Below are positions 43,711 through 53,217 of a DNA stretch of 64,000 bases, one piece after another (the first letter of the stretch is position 1; the number at the start of each line of letters is the position of its first letter). The notes below the pieces were generated by a model that did not search any database, was not told where the DNA came from, and saw only the letters and a program-made list of their open reading frames with translations. Where the stretch lies: positions 1 through 64,000 of the forward strand of contig PHGD01000001.1 in assembly GCA_011090425.1 (NCBI GenBank), written 5' to 3'. Position numbers and translations under genes: made by a program. This DNA comes from Nitrospira sp. LK70 (GTDB lineage: Bacteria; Nitrospirota; Nitrospiria; Nitrospirales; Nitrospiraceae).

Positions 43711-43742
43711 GGAAGCCTCCGGCCCTCGCGCCGGGGGCTTCC
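43711..43742 (+). terminator. Strong hairpin between two small element genes
   Basis: GGAAGCCTCCGGC and GCCGGGGGCTTCC pair over 13 bp around a 6-base loop. It lacks a T-run, so it may attenuate or protect the mRNA rather than terminate fully. Confidence 0.5.
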
Positions 43743-43768
43743 TGCAGCCGAAGAAAGGAAATAAGACG

Positions 43769-43918
43769 ATGAAGAGCTATCAGGAATTTGCGAAGCATCT
43801 CGATCACCTGCTTGGCGGCGTCCATGCCGTCCGCATCACGGTGCCTGGCTACATGCCGCTATCGGTCGAGGAAATTGGATTCAGCGAAGACGGACACCGG
43901 TTGGTGTCATTGTGCCAT
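43769..43918 (+). pseudogene. 5' part of a DUF6908-like gene split by an insertion sequence
   Basis: Fifty codons run from MKSYQEFAKHLDHLLGGVHA to GHRLVSLCH and then meet the insertion sequence. The frame resumes exactly at 45372 with YGQQNGDLMRDPDIVF. The joined protein would be about 141 residues, a small island-type protein I associate with DUF6908. A stop codon inside the insertion makes the fragment end in foreign residues. AAGAAAGGAAA precedes the ATG. Confidence 0.75.
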
Positions 43919-44229
43919 GTGTGGACGGCCCCCGATGTGTCAAGAGGAAATGGGACGGAAAGATCAACGCAGGTGTTGCAGTCATGTGTTCGGCCTGTTG
44001 ATGTCGCCTGACCATCTGCAGCAGTGCGGCAGAGCGGCGACTGGCCCTGATGAGATCCGCTTATCGAACACCAATCATTACGCCGCGATCATGGTCGCCT
44101 GGCACAGGACGGTCTTATCCGATATGCGGTAACACTCCGTTTGTCTTCGTCATCATCTCCGTTGACACTTCTGCTGTCCGTCGTGCGGGGAGTTCCACTC
44201 CGCGACACGCCGTTTTTATGCCCGTGATC
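43919..44229 (-). ncRNA. Likely bridge-RNA region of the insertion sequence
   Basis: IS1111-group elements carry their bridge RNA in the long non-coding end after the recombinase gene; here that end is 311 bases. The RNA would have two loops that pair with target and donor. TGCCCGT at 44219-44225 complements ACGGGCA in the right target flank, a 7-base match that could be chance. The boundaries and fold are not resolved. Confidence 0.4.
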
Positions 44230-45285
44230 TCATGCTGCCACCATTCCATTGCCTTCAGGCATCGTTTCTCCCAACGGTCGATAGCTCCCACCCTTGGTCA
44301 ACACGGCCCAGGCCACACGCGCCATCTTGTTGGCCAGCGCCACGGTAGCCACTCGTCCTGGCTTGCGCCTCAACAGCGCATCGAACCACGCGCCGCCCGG
44401 TGCTCGTTCCCGGCGCTGACCATGGAGTTGTGCCGTGGCTCCCAGAACGAGCAGCTGCCGCAAATACTGATTGCCTTGCTTGGAAATATGCCCCAGCCGG
44501 TCTTTGCCTCCACTGGAATGCTGGCGTGGGACCAACCCGATCCATGCGGCAAACTCCCGGCCTGATCGGAATTGCTTCCCAGTGCCGATTGCCGCCAAGA
44601 CGGCAGACGCGGTCACCACCCCGATCCCCGGAATGGTGGCCAACCGTTGACTGTCCGCGGTAGCGCGATGCCAGGCCAGCATCTGGTGGTCTAACCTGGT
44701 GACCGCCTTCTTCAACGCGTCGATCTGATCAACCAGCGCTCGCAGCGTGTCGTAGGCCAACGTGGGAATCGTTCCATCCGACCTATCGTGTATCGCCCGA
44801 ATCGCCAGCGCCAACCCTGCATTCCCCTGTGGAAACACCAACCCAAACTCGGCGAGGTGAGCTCGCAGCGCATTCCCTACCTGCGTCCGCTGTCGGATCA
44901 GCAGTTCTCGTGACCGGTGCAGCACCTGCACGGCCTGTTGATCCACGGTCTTGACGGCGACCACGCGCATGGTGGGACGACTCACCGCCTCACAGATAGC
45001 CGCGGCATCAGCACGGTCATTCTTCTGCCGTCTGACGTAGGGCTTCACATAGGCGGGAGGGATCAGTTTCACCTGATGCCCGAGTTTGCTCAATTCTCTC
45101 CCCCAGTAATGAGCCGTCGCACACGCTTCGACGCCCACAAGGCATGGCGCGATGGTCGCGAACCAGGCCACCACTTCATGTCGCCGCAGCCGTTTTTGCA
45201 CCACGACTTCCTGCTGGGCATTGATCCCGTGTACTTGGAACACTCGTTTCGCCAGGTCAAGCCCGATGATGCTGATGCTCTCCAT
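44230..45285 (-). CDS. IS110 family transposase (IS1111 group)
   Basis: A 351-residue DEDD recombinase. The N-terminal RuvC-like domain has SIIGLDLAKRVFQVHG (Asp), LVGVEACATAHYW (Glu) and KNDRADAAAICEA (two Asp). The C-terminal Transposase_20 domain has LATIPGIGVVTASAVLAAIG and FAAWIGLVPRQHSSGGKDRLG with the nucleophilic Ser. The enzyme would move the element using a bridge RNA. ATG 45285 follows AAGGAGGGAGCC; the frame extends upstream but without a site. It appears intact. Confidence 0.93.
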   Translation of the reverse strand: MESISIIGLDLAKRVFQVHGINAQQEVVVQKRLRRHEVVAWFATIAPCLVGVEACATAHYWGRELSKLGHQVKLIPPAYVKPYVRRQKNDRADAAAICEAVSRPTMRVVAVKTVDQQAVQVLHRSRELLIRQRTQVGNALRAHLAEFGLVFPQGNAGLALAIRAIHDRSDGTIPTLAYDTLRALVDQIDALKKAVTRLDHQMLAWHRATADSQRLATIPGIGVVTASAVLAAIGTGKQFRSGREFAAWIGLVPRQHSSGGKDRLGHISKQGNQYLRQLLVLGATAQLHGQRRERAPGGAWFDALLRRKPGRVATVALANKMARVAWAVLTKGGSYRPLGETMPEGNGMVAA

Positions 45286-45371
45286 GGATGGCTCCCTCCT
45301 TCTAGTGGTGAATACTAGATACCCCCTACAGCATTGTGCTGCCCTTGGGAAGGGGCCGTCCACCTCATCAT

Positions 45372-45647
45372 TACGGGCAACAGAACGGCGACCTCATGCG
45401 AGATCCCGACATCGTGTTCCTGTTTCATAACTTACCCGACGGCGTCGCTGCCGAACCGGTGTCATTTCGGAACGACTATCTGGGGATCGTTCAGGACGTC
45501 TATCGGTATGACGAGGGAGGCACGCGCACTCACGTGTTTCCTACTTTGAAACATGACTTGAAAGAGTTTGCCCAGAGCTGGTTTGCGAATCTGAAGGATC
45601 AGGGATTCTTTGCCCCTACCGCGGTTCGAGAGGTCTTGTCGCCGTAA
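45372..45647 (+). pseudogene. 3' part of the DUF6908-like gene
   Basis: Ninety-one codons beginning YGQQNGDLMRDPDIVFLFHN and ending VREVLSP. It is in phase with 43769-43918 once the insertion sequence is removed. The C-terminal half (TLKHDLKEFAQSWFANLKDQGF) is helical and complete. Confidence 0.75.
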
Positions 45648-46273
45648 TCTCGTCGATCCATTAATAGGGCATGATGTGATCAGGTCATGCTCCTCTCCCC
45701 GGGTCAAACCCATCTCCATCCTGAAGCCCTCCTGTTGTGTGGACAGGGCAGTAGTTCCAGCGTGAGCCGGCTGCTTACTGACCATGACTGTCCTGGCATG
45801 CGCCCTCCCGCTGTTCCAAGGACTCCGTTCATGAAGGAAGACCAGCCGGTGGCCGAGTGCCTGAGGGCACGGGTGGGAGGAGGGAGCCTCTTTTCGCCTT
45901 TTCCTTCGTCAGGACGCGTACTCTCCAGACTGACCAATGTGCGAAGGGCAGCACGTTCGAAAATGGCGGGTTTGCCAGTCCTCCAGGTGACACCAGGAAT
46001 GCCCGCATCCGGGTCGATTAGCGGAACGGCTGGAGGGGCGATCGAGGTGGTTTTAGAGATGTTGCTTAAGGGCATGACGTAGGTGCTTTTTAAGAGGTTG
46101 CAGGATATGGCTGTTGCCCGTAGTTGTCTTACATGCTGGGTGTGTCGTATTCTTGTGCCCATGTTTGTGGACCCTCCAATCACCGGCCCCAGACGCTCCT
46201 CCGAGGACGAGAATCAGGCACCGGTCGGTGAGGGCAGTTGGGCGTCTCGACTTGGACTAGTGTAGGTGAGCGG
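45648..46273. other. Stretch without a gene, possible oriT region
   Basis: 626 bases before mobC with no supported gene; a 159-codon frame on the minus strand has no recognisable content. In mobilizable elements oriT commonly lies just upstream of mobC, so it may be in 46080-46270, where CACCGG and CCGGTC/CGGTGA words form short dyads. I could not find one outstanding nick-site hairpin. Confidence 0.35.
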
Positions 46274-46825
46274 ATGGGGCAGCGGGCCAAACGGACGACG
46301 ACGATCACGGTGGATCTGGGTGAACTAAAAGCGCCCTGGCAGGCTTGGTGTCAGGCCTACGGCATCACGCCGAGCCATGCCCTGCGGAACGCCCTTCGGC
46401 AGGCCATGGACCGGAGAGCAACACGGGCTTCGGTGCCGCGGTTGCGCGTCACGCCGAAACGAGAACGAGCCACCGCTCGCATCGAACTGAACCTGACGAC
46501 CTCAGAGCTCGCTGCCCTGAAGAAGATGGCTGGTCACGAAGGTTATGTGCCGACGAAATGGCTGGTGGCGATGGTGCGGACCAAGTTGACCGGGCAGCCG
46601 CAGGTCGGACAGGCGGAATTAGAGACCTTGGCCCGGTCGAATCAGCAACTCCTTGCCTTGGGGAGGAACTTGAACCAGATTGCCAAGGTCCTGAATACCG
46701 CGCCTCAGAACCGAGCCGCCTTTCGGGTCGAGGTCATCACCGAACTCTCCCGCGTGATCCAGGCCCATACGAAGAAGGTGTCCGATGTCTTGCGTGGGAC
46801 CGTGGAGCGCTGGCACCTCCAATGA
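46274..46825 (+). CDS. mobC: MobC-like relaxosome protein
   Basis: A 183-residue protein. The N-terminal part (KRTTTITVDLGELKAPWQAWCQAYGITPSHALRNALRQ) looks like a ribbon-helix-helix DNA-binding domain. The C-terminal part (IELNLTTSELAALKKMAGHEGY ... ALGRNLNQIAKVLN) is the MobC domain. It would melt oriT and help the relaxase nick. ATG 46274 is chosen over an in-frame upstream ATG. It overlaps the relaxase gene (ATGA). Confidence 0.82.
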   Translation: MGQRAKRTTTITVDLGELKAPWQAWCQAYGITPSHALRNALRQAMDRRATRASVPRLRVTPKRERATARIELNLTTSELAALKKMAGHEGYVPTKWLVAMVRTKLTGQPQVGQAELETLARSNQQLLALGRNLNQIAKVLNTAPQNRAAFRVEVITELSRVIQAHTKKVSDVLRGTVERWHLQ

Positions 46826-47802
46826 GTTCGACAGGCAGCCAGATTGACCAGAAGTTGGATGAGTGGGGGAGTCGGCTCTTCAATGTCTCAACGGAGACGC
46901 TCCCGCGACCGCGTCGCAGCAGGAATGTTCGTCTGAGTTCCAACACGTTCGTGAGTACCGGCGGACGGCTCAGCACGGCACAGGCTCGTGCGACCTATGT
47001 GCGGCGGAAACTGCAGGCCATGGTCCGCCGCTCCCCGCAAGTGGTGGTGAAACTCGTCAGGGCGCCGAAAGGGATGAAGGGGATTTCGAACAACCTCACC
47101 TACATTTCGCGGGATGGGCTTCTCGAGATCGAAGATCAAGACGGTCAGGTGATACAGGGGAAAGACGCCGTGGCCGATCTGAAAGCCGAATGGCGGGACG
47201 GCGGGATACCGATTGCGGCAGATTCTACCATGCGTGATGCTTTTCATCTTGTCCTCTCCATGCCAACACGCACTGATCCGTTGTCGGTCCAACGGGCAGC
47301 CCGAGACTTTGCGAAGAGAGAGTTCTCGGGGTTTCAGTACGCGATGGTGCTCCACACCTTCGAGACCGATCCGGACCCGCATCCCTCTCCGCATCCACAT
47401 GTCCACCTGACCGTGAAAGCGGCGGGCCTCGACGGGATGCGCTTGAATCCCAGAAAGGCTGATCTGCAACGGTGGCGAGAAGGGTTTGCAGAGGCCCTCC
47501 GGGAGCATGGGATTGAAGCCACGACCACGAGTCGGATTCACCGGACAACACAGGAACGATGGACGGTGCGGCACATGACTGAACCGAGCAAAAAAGGGGA
47601 GCGGCTGGAGCGGCTGAAACGCACCACGCGCCGACATGGACGAGTCCAGGAAGTCATGCGGAATTATGAACAGGTGATGCGGACGTTAGCCCGGTCAGAT
47701 CGTGGGGAGGATCGGCAGTTGGCCGCAGACCTGGTCCGGTATTTAAGTGAACGGACGCAGGATGTCGCGAAGTCTCGCTCGCCGGAGCGGGAGCGATCTT
47801 AG
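46822..47802 (+). CDS. MobA/VirD2-like relaxase
   Basis: A 326-residue relaxase. Catalytic features are LTYISRDG near residue 95 with the likely nicking Tyr, and the metal-binding three-His cluster in PSPHPHVHLTVKA near residue 200, as in MOBP-type relaxases. The C-terminal third (RHMTEPSKKGERLERLKRTTRRHGRVQEVM) is basic. There is no coupling or type IV secretion gene nearby, so the element would need a helper for transfer. The start overlaps the mobC stop. Confidence 0.83.
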   Translation: MSSTGSQIDQKLDEWGSRLFNVSTETLPRPRRSRNVRLSSNTFVSTGGRLSTAQARATYVRRKLQAMVRRSPQVVVKLVRAPKGMKGISNNLTYISRDGLLEIEDQDGQVIQGKDAVADLKAEWRDGGIPIAADSTMRDAFHLVLSMPTRTDPLSVQRAARDFAKREFSGFQYAMVLHTFETDPDPHPSPHPHVHLTVKAAGLDGMRLNPRKADLQRWREGFAEALREHGIEATTTSRIHRTTQERWTVRHMTEPSKKGERLERLKRTTRRHGRVQEVMRNYEQVMRTLARSDRGEDRQLAADLVRYLSERTQDVAKSRSPERERS

Positions 47803-48099
47803 GGGAATGCACGGTTCGGTGCTACGCTCATTCATCGGGCTTAATCAATCCGAAGTGAAGAACCATCGCATCGGGCTGGAAGTTCTAGTCCTTAGAACCT
47901 AATCAGAACCTAATCCACGTCAGCACAAGGTATCTTCTTACCCAACAGGACAAGCTCGGGGAGCAGGATAGAGAGTGACTTAGTTTACGAATGAAGGTAT
48001 TCTGATGGCCACAATCTGTATGCATTAGGTTTCTGACGTCGCTCCTGTTCCAGGGTACATCACCGTGTTGCCGTCAATAGATACCTCTCTTTTCATAGT

Positions 48100-51000
48100 A
48101 TGAACATCTTCGAAACCCACTCCCGCATCGTTTCTGACTATGCCAGCTATATCAGCAGCTTCATCAAGATTTCTGATCCCAAGATTCAAGAAGTTGTTGA
48201 GGGTGAGTTAAGCCAAGGCAAGCTCTGGCCAGAACCGCTCCTGCAATTCAATCCTGCTTTTGAAATTGCAGGGGGCATCGATTTGCTTGCAGAGTCCGAG
48301 GGTTTTCATCCTGACCTTCATCACATCTTCAGCCAATACAAACTGTATCGCCACCAGATTGAAGCAATGAGGCTGGGCGGACAAGGCAAAGATTTTGTTG
48401 TTACATCGGGGACGGGATCGGGGAAATCGCTCACCTACATTGGGTCTATTTTTAATCACATACTTTCTCACCCTGTCACAAAAGGGGTGACCGCCATCGT
48501 GGTCTACCCGATGAACGCGCTCATCAATTCGCAATTTGAAGAGTTCAGTCGTTTTCAAGCGAAGTTTAAATCGTCTACGGGCAGGGACTTTCCCATCTCG
48601 TTCGGGCAGTACACAGGGCAAGAGAAGGAAGAAGCTCGAGTCAAAATGCGGGAGAATCCACCGCAGATTCTCCTCACCAACTATATGATGCTGGAGCTTC
48701 TTCTGACGAGGCTGCGAGAGCGGTCAATTCGTGATGGCATCTATGAGAACCTTCGATTCCTTGTCTTTGACGAACTTCACACCTACCGGGGCCGCCAAGG
48801 CGCAGATGTAGCGCTGCTCATTCGTCGTATTCGCTCACGATGCAGTATGCCAGTTGCGTGTATCGGGACTTCAGCCACCATGGTGTCGGCCGGAACACCC
48901 GCTGCCCAGCGTGCTGAGGTGGCGAATGTGGCAACAAGGCTTTTCGGTAAGCCGTTTACTCCCGATCAGGTCATAAATGAAAAACTTACGAGGTCCTGTT
49001 CGTTCAATGGCACGATTCCAGCTGGGACAGAGCTAAGGATCGCGATTGAGGCGGGCGTCCAGGCTGAAAGGGATGTCGATAGTCTCAAGGCGCATCCTGT
49101 CGCAATGTGGCTGGAAAACAGGCTGGCTCTGGACATGAGGGATGGCGATTTGGTTCGTGGAAAACCTCGACGACGATCTGAAATTATCACCGCGCTCTCT
49201 AAGGAGTCTGGTCTCGCGGAAAATATCTGCCGAGTCTTTTTTGAACAGCTCCTGCAATGGATCACCATCGTTAACAAGCGGCTGCAGGATTCCGGTAGCC
49301 GCTACACCTTGCTGCCGTTCAAGCTGCATCAGTTCATTTCCCAGACGGGCTCAGTCTATACGACACTCGATCAAGACGAGAATCGTTTCATTACCCTCGA
49401 GCCAGGAGTCTACAAGGCAGACGAGGAAGACAAGAAGCCCATCTTCTCGAATGTTTTCAGCCGTGCCAGCGGACATCCATTTATCTGTGTCTCCCGTCTT
49501 GATGATCGGTTAGAGCCACGCGAGTTTCGAGAGAGCTCAGACGACGATACTGAAGCAACAGATGGCTATCTCATCATTGGAAAGGACATTTGGGATCTAA
49601 CCGAAGATAGTGAATTTCTTCCAGACTCCTGGATTCGGATGACGAAGGCCGGAGCTGTTCCCGAGACCAAAAAGAAACCGTACTTCCCTGCAAAGCTCTA
49701 CTTCGACGAGTTCGGTAATTGTTCCGAAACGACACCTTTAAAGTGGGAAGGCTGGTTCATGAAGGCCCCTTTGCTCTTTGATCCGACGGGCGGTGTCTTC
49801 TATGATACCAAGACCAACGAAGGAACGAAGCTGACCAAGCTGGGCAGTGAAGGACGTAGCACCTCAACAACCATCACGGCGTTTTCAATTCTCAACCAGC
49901 TCGATGACGCAGGATTCAAGCCAGAAGACCGAAAACTGCTCAGCTTTACTGACAATCGACAGGATGCTGCACTTCAGGCCGGCCATTTTAACGATTTCGT
50001 CCAAGTGGTTCGACTTCGCGCGGGTATCTATAAAGCGTTAACGCAGGCCCCGTCCGGCTCACTGACTTATGCAACGATCGGGGAGGCGGTGCGTGTGGCG
50101 CTAGGGCTTCCCTTTCTAGATTTTGCGAACAGAAAGGAAGAGCCGGTCCTCGCCCCTGTCCGGCGCAACTACGAACAATGCTTCCAAGATTATCTTGTCT
50201 ATCGAGCCATTGCAGACCTTCGACGAAGCTGGCGAATTGTCCTGCCCAACTTGGAGCAGTGCGGCCTGCTGAATGTTGAGTACGCAGACGTTGACGAGAT
50301 TGCAGGGACGGAAGCGTTTTGGAAAGACGTTACGATTCTTGGCAGCCTGCAGGCTCAGGATCGGAAGGAATTCATCGCCACCATTCTTGATTTCTTTCGG
50401 CTGGAGTTTGCGATTCATAGCGAGAATTACCTGACGCACTCAAAACTCAAAGAGAGCGAGAAGCAGTTCAGGGAAATGCTCAAATCGCCCTGGACGCTGG
50501 ACAGGACCGAGGAACTGCGCGAGCCATTTGTCATTCGGTATGATCCACTTAACAGAACGGCCAAACTATCTTCAAAAAGCATGGGACCGGCGAGCTCCCT
50601 CGGAAAATATATCAAGTTATACGTTCGCCAGCGCGCGCTCGATATTCCCTTGAAGGGCGATCATTATCGCAACATCATTCTGCAGATCATGGCGAAGCTC
50701 GAAGAGGCGGATTATCTAAGGTCGCAAATGGCACGGTCTGAAAAGAATGAAGAAGTTCCGATCTATCGACTTCGCCTGGAGAAGATCATTTGGAAGTGCG
50801 GGGATGGCAAGGCCGTAAAGGCTGATCTGATCAAGCAGCGCGCATATAAGGAGCAAAATCCAAACCCGAATGAATTCTTCCGTGACCTGTATCAGCGAGA
50901 TTTCTCAAAAACCAAGCGGCTGAGAGGCGACGACCACACCGGCCAGCTGGGGACCGAAGTCCGTATCGAGCGTGAAGAACAATTCAAAGCTGGCAAGATC

Positions 51001-53217
51001 AGTGCGCTCTTTTGCTCGCCCACGATGGAGCTGGGAATCGACATCCGTAATTTGAGCGTGGTGCATATGCGAAATGCTCCGCCGAATCCATCCAACTATG
51101 CTCAACGTTCGGGGCGAGCTGGTCGAAGCGGCCAGGCGGCATTGGTGTTTACGTACTGCTCCGGCTATTCACCACATGATCGACACTATTTCAATGAGCA
51201 GCAGTCGTTAGTGGCTGGCGAGGTCCTCGCGCCACGCCTCGACCTCTGTAATCGAGAATTACTTGAGTCGCATCTGAACGCTGTAGCTGTGTCCGAGATC
51301 GGCCTACCAGGCCTCGATGATGTCGGAGAGGCCAAGCCGACCCTCATGCGACTGGTAACGGACGACAATGACAAGATGCCACTCACACTTGGAGTGCGTG
51401 CTGGTCTCACGGTCGCACCGGGCACCTTCGATAGCCTAAAGAGCAATTTCAAACGAGTGGTCAAAGACTTTGAGGACGATCTTCAGATCAAAGGTGCGAC
51501 GTGGTACACAGACCAGTGGGTAGAGCAGAACCTTTCGAAGGTCGCGGATCATCTTGATGCTTCCTTAGATCGGTGGCGCAGACTCTATCGGTCGGCTAGA
51601 ACCATTCTCACACGGGCGACGCAGAAGATAGAATGCGGCACACTCAGTCTGACGAGTGATGAGTACAGGAAACATAAACGGAATCAGGATCAAGCCACTC
51701 GCCAGTTGGACTTGTTGCGCAACAATCTCATTGGCAGCTCCTCTGAGCTATCCGAGTTCTATCCCTATCGGTATCTAGCCTCCGAGGGGTTTCTCCCTGG
51801 ATACAATTTTACTCGACTACCGCTGAGAGTGTTTCTGCCGACTAGCGATTCATCTGGAGAATTTGTTTCGCGCCCACGCTCCATCGCCCTTCGCGAATTT
51901 GGACCACGGAACATCATTTATCATAACGGACGAAAGTACAGAGTCTGTCAGCTGGTCGTACAGGACGCAGAAACGGCACTGGCCGAGGCGAAAATCAGTA
52001 CCAAGGCTGGCTATTTTCTTCCGATGGACCAGAAGGATCTGGAGATCTGTCCATTCTCTGGTCTGAACCTCGGAGACAATGCCAACAAGACTCACCTGCA
52101 TGATCTGATGGAAATGGCCGAGTCGAGGGCCGAAGAAATCGACCGAATTTCATGCGAGGAAGAAGAGCGGTTGTCTCGCGGCTACGAGATCGAGACCTAT
52201 TTCTCAGTTGATGCGGGACATCTTGAGCGTGTCAGGAAAGCAGTCGCCTGTACGAGCGAAAATGCCATGCTCAATCTTCGCTATGTTCCGGCGGCCCGCC
52301 TTGTACACGTGAATTACAAATGGCGATCGCAGACTTCGGATAGTTTTCCAATGGGGATGTTGTCTGGTGACTGGCGGAGCTCCATGCCGGAAGCGGATGA
52401 CAATGTGAATGAGCCTTTTAGATTGGTCAAGCTCTGGACCTCCAATCTTGCCGATGCGCTGCATATTGAACCCATCCAACCACTTGGGCTCAAAGCGGAT
52501 GGAGTCATCACGCTCCAACATGCCCTGAAGCGAGCGATCGAAGGGGTGTTTCAAGTCGAGTCGAATGAAGTCGGCGTCGTAGCAGTGGGTGATCCGGAGG
52601 CGCCCAATATCCTGCTGTATGAGGCATCGGAGGGAAGCCTGGGAATCCTTTCGCAATTTGTGTCTGATGTGAATGTTTTTCGCAAAGTTGTCGAGCAGGC
52701 CACCGCCCTTTGCCGGTACGACGATGAGAAGTACAAAGGTCCGGCCTCATATGACGATCTCTTGAGCTACTACAATCAGCGTGATCATAAGATCATCAAT
52801 CGGCATCTCATCAAGGATGCACTTGAAAAGCTGAAGATATGCAAGATCGAGATCCAAGCCAACTCGAACTATAAGAGCTACGAAGAGCACTATCAGGCCC
52901 TTCTCCGCGCCTTCGATCCCAGTTCAACGACCGAACGGAGGTTTCTGGATCATCTCTATCAAAACGGCCTTCGCTTGCCTGACGCGGCGCAGAAGCGAGT
53001 CGACGGAATTTATGTCCAACCGGATTTCTACTATGAGCCACGCATCTGGGTCTTCTGCGATGGGACGCCACATGATGAGCCGGCCGTAAAGGCAAGGGAC
53101 GAAGAGCAGCGCCAGGCCATTATCGCCAGGGGTGATGAAGTCTGGGCCTATTACTACAAAGACAATTTGGCGGAGAAGGTGGCTGCTCGCCCGGACATCT
53201 TCAGGAAAGTGCGATGA
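48100..53217 (+). CDS. Large SF2 helicase with DUF1998 and C-terminal nuclease-like domain
   Basis: A 1705-residue protein. Residues ~70-280 are the first RecA lobe with Walker A VVTSGTGSGKSLTY (~101), YPMNALINSQ and a DELH box LVFDELHTYRG (~222). Lobe two is around 890-1020 (LFCSPTMELGIDIRNLSVVH, QRSGRAGRSG). Residues ~1460-1545 resemble DUF1998. The last ~85 residues (GIYVQPDFYYEPRIWVFCDGTPHD ... ARDEEQRQAIIARGDEVW) look like a Vsr/PD-(D/E)XK-type nuclease. DISARM splits helicase and DUF1998 between DrmA and DrmB; here they seem fused. DruE of Druantia is another relative to consider. First gene of a five-gene cassette; overlaps the SNF2 gene (ATGA). Confidence 0.85.
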   Translation: MNIFETHSRIVSDYASYISSFIKISDPKIQEVVEGELSQGKLWPEPLLQFNPAFEIAGGIDLLAESEGFHPDLHHIFSQYKLYRHQIEAMRLGGQGKDFVVTSGTGSGKSLTYIGSIFNHILSHPVTKGVTAIVVYPMNALINSQFEEFSRFQAKFKSSTGRDFPISFGQYTGQEKEEARVKMRENPPQILLTNYMMLELLLTRLRERSIRDGIYENLRFLVFDELHTYRGRQGADVALLIRRIRSRCSMPVACIGTSATMVSAGTPAAQRAEVANVATRLFGKPFTPDQVINEKLTRSCSFNGTIPAGTELRIAIEAGVQAERDVDSLKAHPVAMWLENRLALDMRDGDLVRGKPRRRSEIITALSKESGLAENICRVFFEQLLQWITIVNKRLQDSGSRYTLLPFKLHQFISQTGSVYTTLDQDENRFITLEPGVYKADEEDKKPIFSNVFSRASGHPFICVSRLDDRLEPREFRESSDDDTEATDGYLIIGKDIWDLTEDSEFLPDSWIRMTKAGAVPETKKKPYFPAKLYFDEFGNCSETTPLKWEGWFMKAPLLFDPTGGVFYDTKTNEGTKLTKLGSEGRSTSTTITAFSILNQLDDAGFKPEDRKLLSFTDNRQDAALQAGHFNDFVQVVRLRAGIYKALTQAPSGSLTYATIGEAVRVALGLPFLDFANRKEEPVLAPVRRNYEQCFQDYLVYRAIADLRRSWRIVLPNLEQCGLLNVEYADVDEIAGTEAFWKDVTILGSLQAQDRKEFIATILDFFRLEFAIHSENYLTHSKLKESEKQFREMLKSPWTLDRTEELREPFVIRYDPLNRTAKLSSKSMGPASSLGKYIKLYVRQRALDIPLKGDHYRNIILQIMAKLEEADYLRSQMARSEKNEEVPIYRLRLEKIIWKCGDGKAVKADLIKQRAYKEQNPNPNEFFRDLYQRDFSKTKRLRGDDHTGQLGTEVRIEREEQFKAGKISALFCSPTMELGIDIRNLSVVHMRNAPPNPSNYAQRSGRAGRSGQAALVFTYCSGYSPHDRHYFNEQQSLVAGEVLAPRLDLCNRELLESHLNAVAVSEIGLPGLDDVGEAKPTLMRLVTDDNDKMPLTLGVRAGLTVAPGTFDSLKSNFKRVVKDFEDDLQIKGATWYTDQWVEQNLSKVADHLDASLDRWRRLYRSARTILTRATQKIECGTLSLTSDEYRKHKRNQDQATRQLDLLRNNLIGSSSELSEFYPYRYLASEGFLPGYNFTRLPLRVFLPTSDSSGEFVSRPRSIALREFGPRNIIYHNGRKYRVCQLVVQDAETALAEAKISTKAGYFLPMDQKDLEICPFSGLNLGDNANKTHLHDLMEMAESRAEEIDRISCEEEERLSRGYEIETYFSVDAGHLERVRKAVACTSENAMLNLRYVPAARLVHVNYKWRSQTSDSFPMGMLSGDWRSSMPEADDNVNEPFRLVKLWTSNLADALHIEPIQPLGLKADGVITLQHALKRAIEGVFQVESNEVGVVAVGDPEAPNILLYEASEGSLGILSQFVSDVNVFRKVVEQATALCRYDDEKYKGPASYDDLLSYYNQRDHKIINRHLIKDALEKLKICKIEIQANSNYKSYEEHYQALLRAFDPSSTTERRFLDHLYQNGLRLPDAAQKRVDGIYVQPDFYYEPRIWVFCDGTPHDEPAVKARDEEQRQAIIARGDEVWAYYYKDNLAEKVAARPDIFRKVR

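Larger units (their letters stand above)
43919..45371. mobile_element. IS1111-type (IS110 family) insertion sequence
   Basis: About 1450 bases that interrupt a gene in frame. Near the ends are exact 11-bp subterminal inverted repeats, TGGACGGCCCC (43922-43932) and GGGGCCGTCCA (45352-45362), as in the IS1111 subgroup. One transposase gene is on the minus strand, with about 310 non-coding bases on its 3' side and about 85 on its 5' side. CAT occurs at both junctions, so the exact right end could be 45368 or 45371. Confidence 0.85.

Noticed and set aside
44917-45318. 133-codon plus-strand frame in the insertion sequence
   Set aside because: Antisense to the transposase gene, without support.
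46345-46821. Upstream extension of the relaxase frame
   Set aside because: This part is a shifted shadow of mobC; the relaxase begins at the ATG overlapping the mobC stop.
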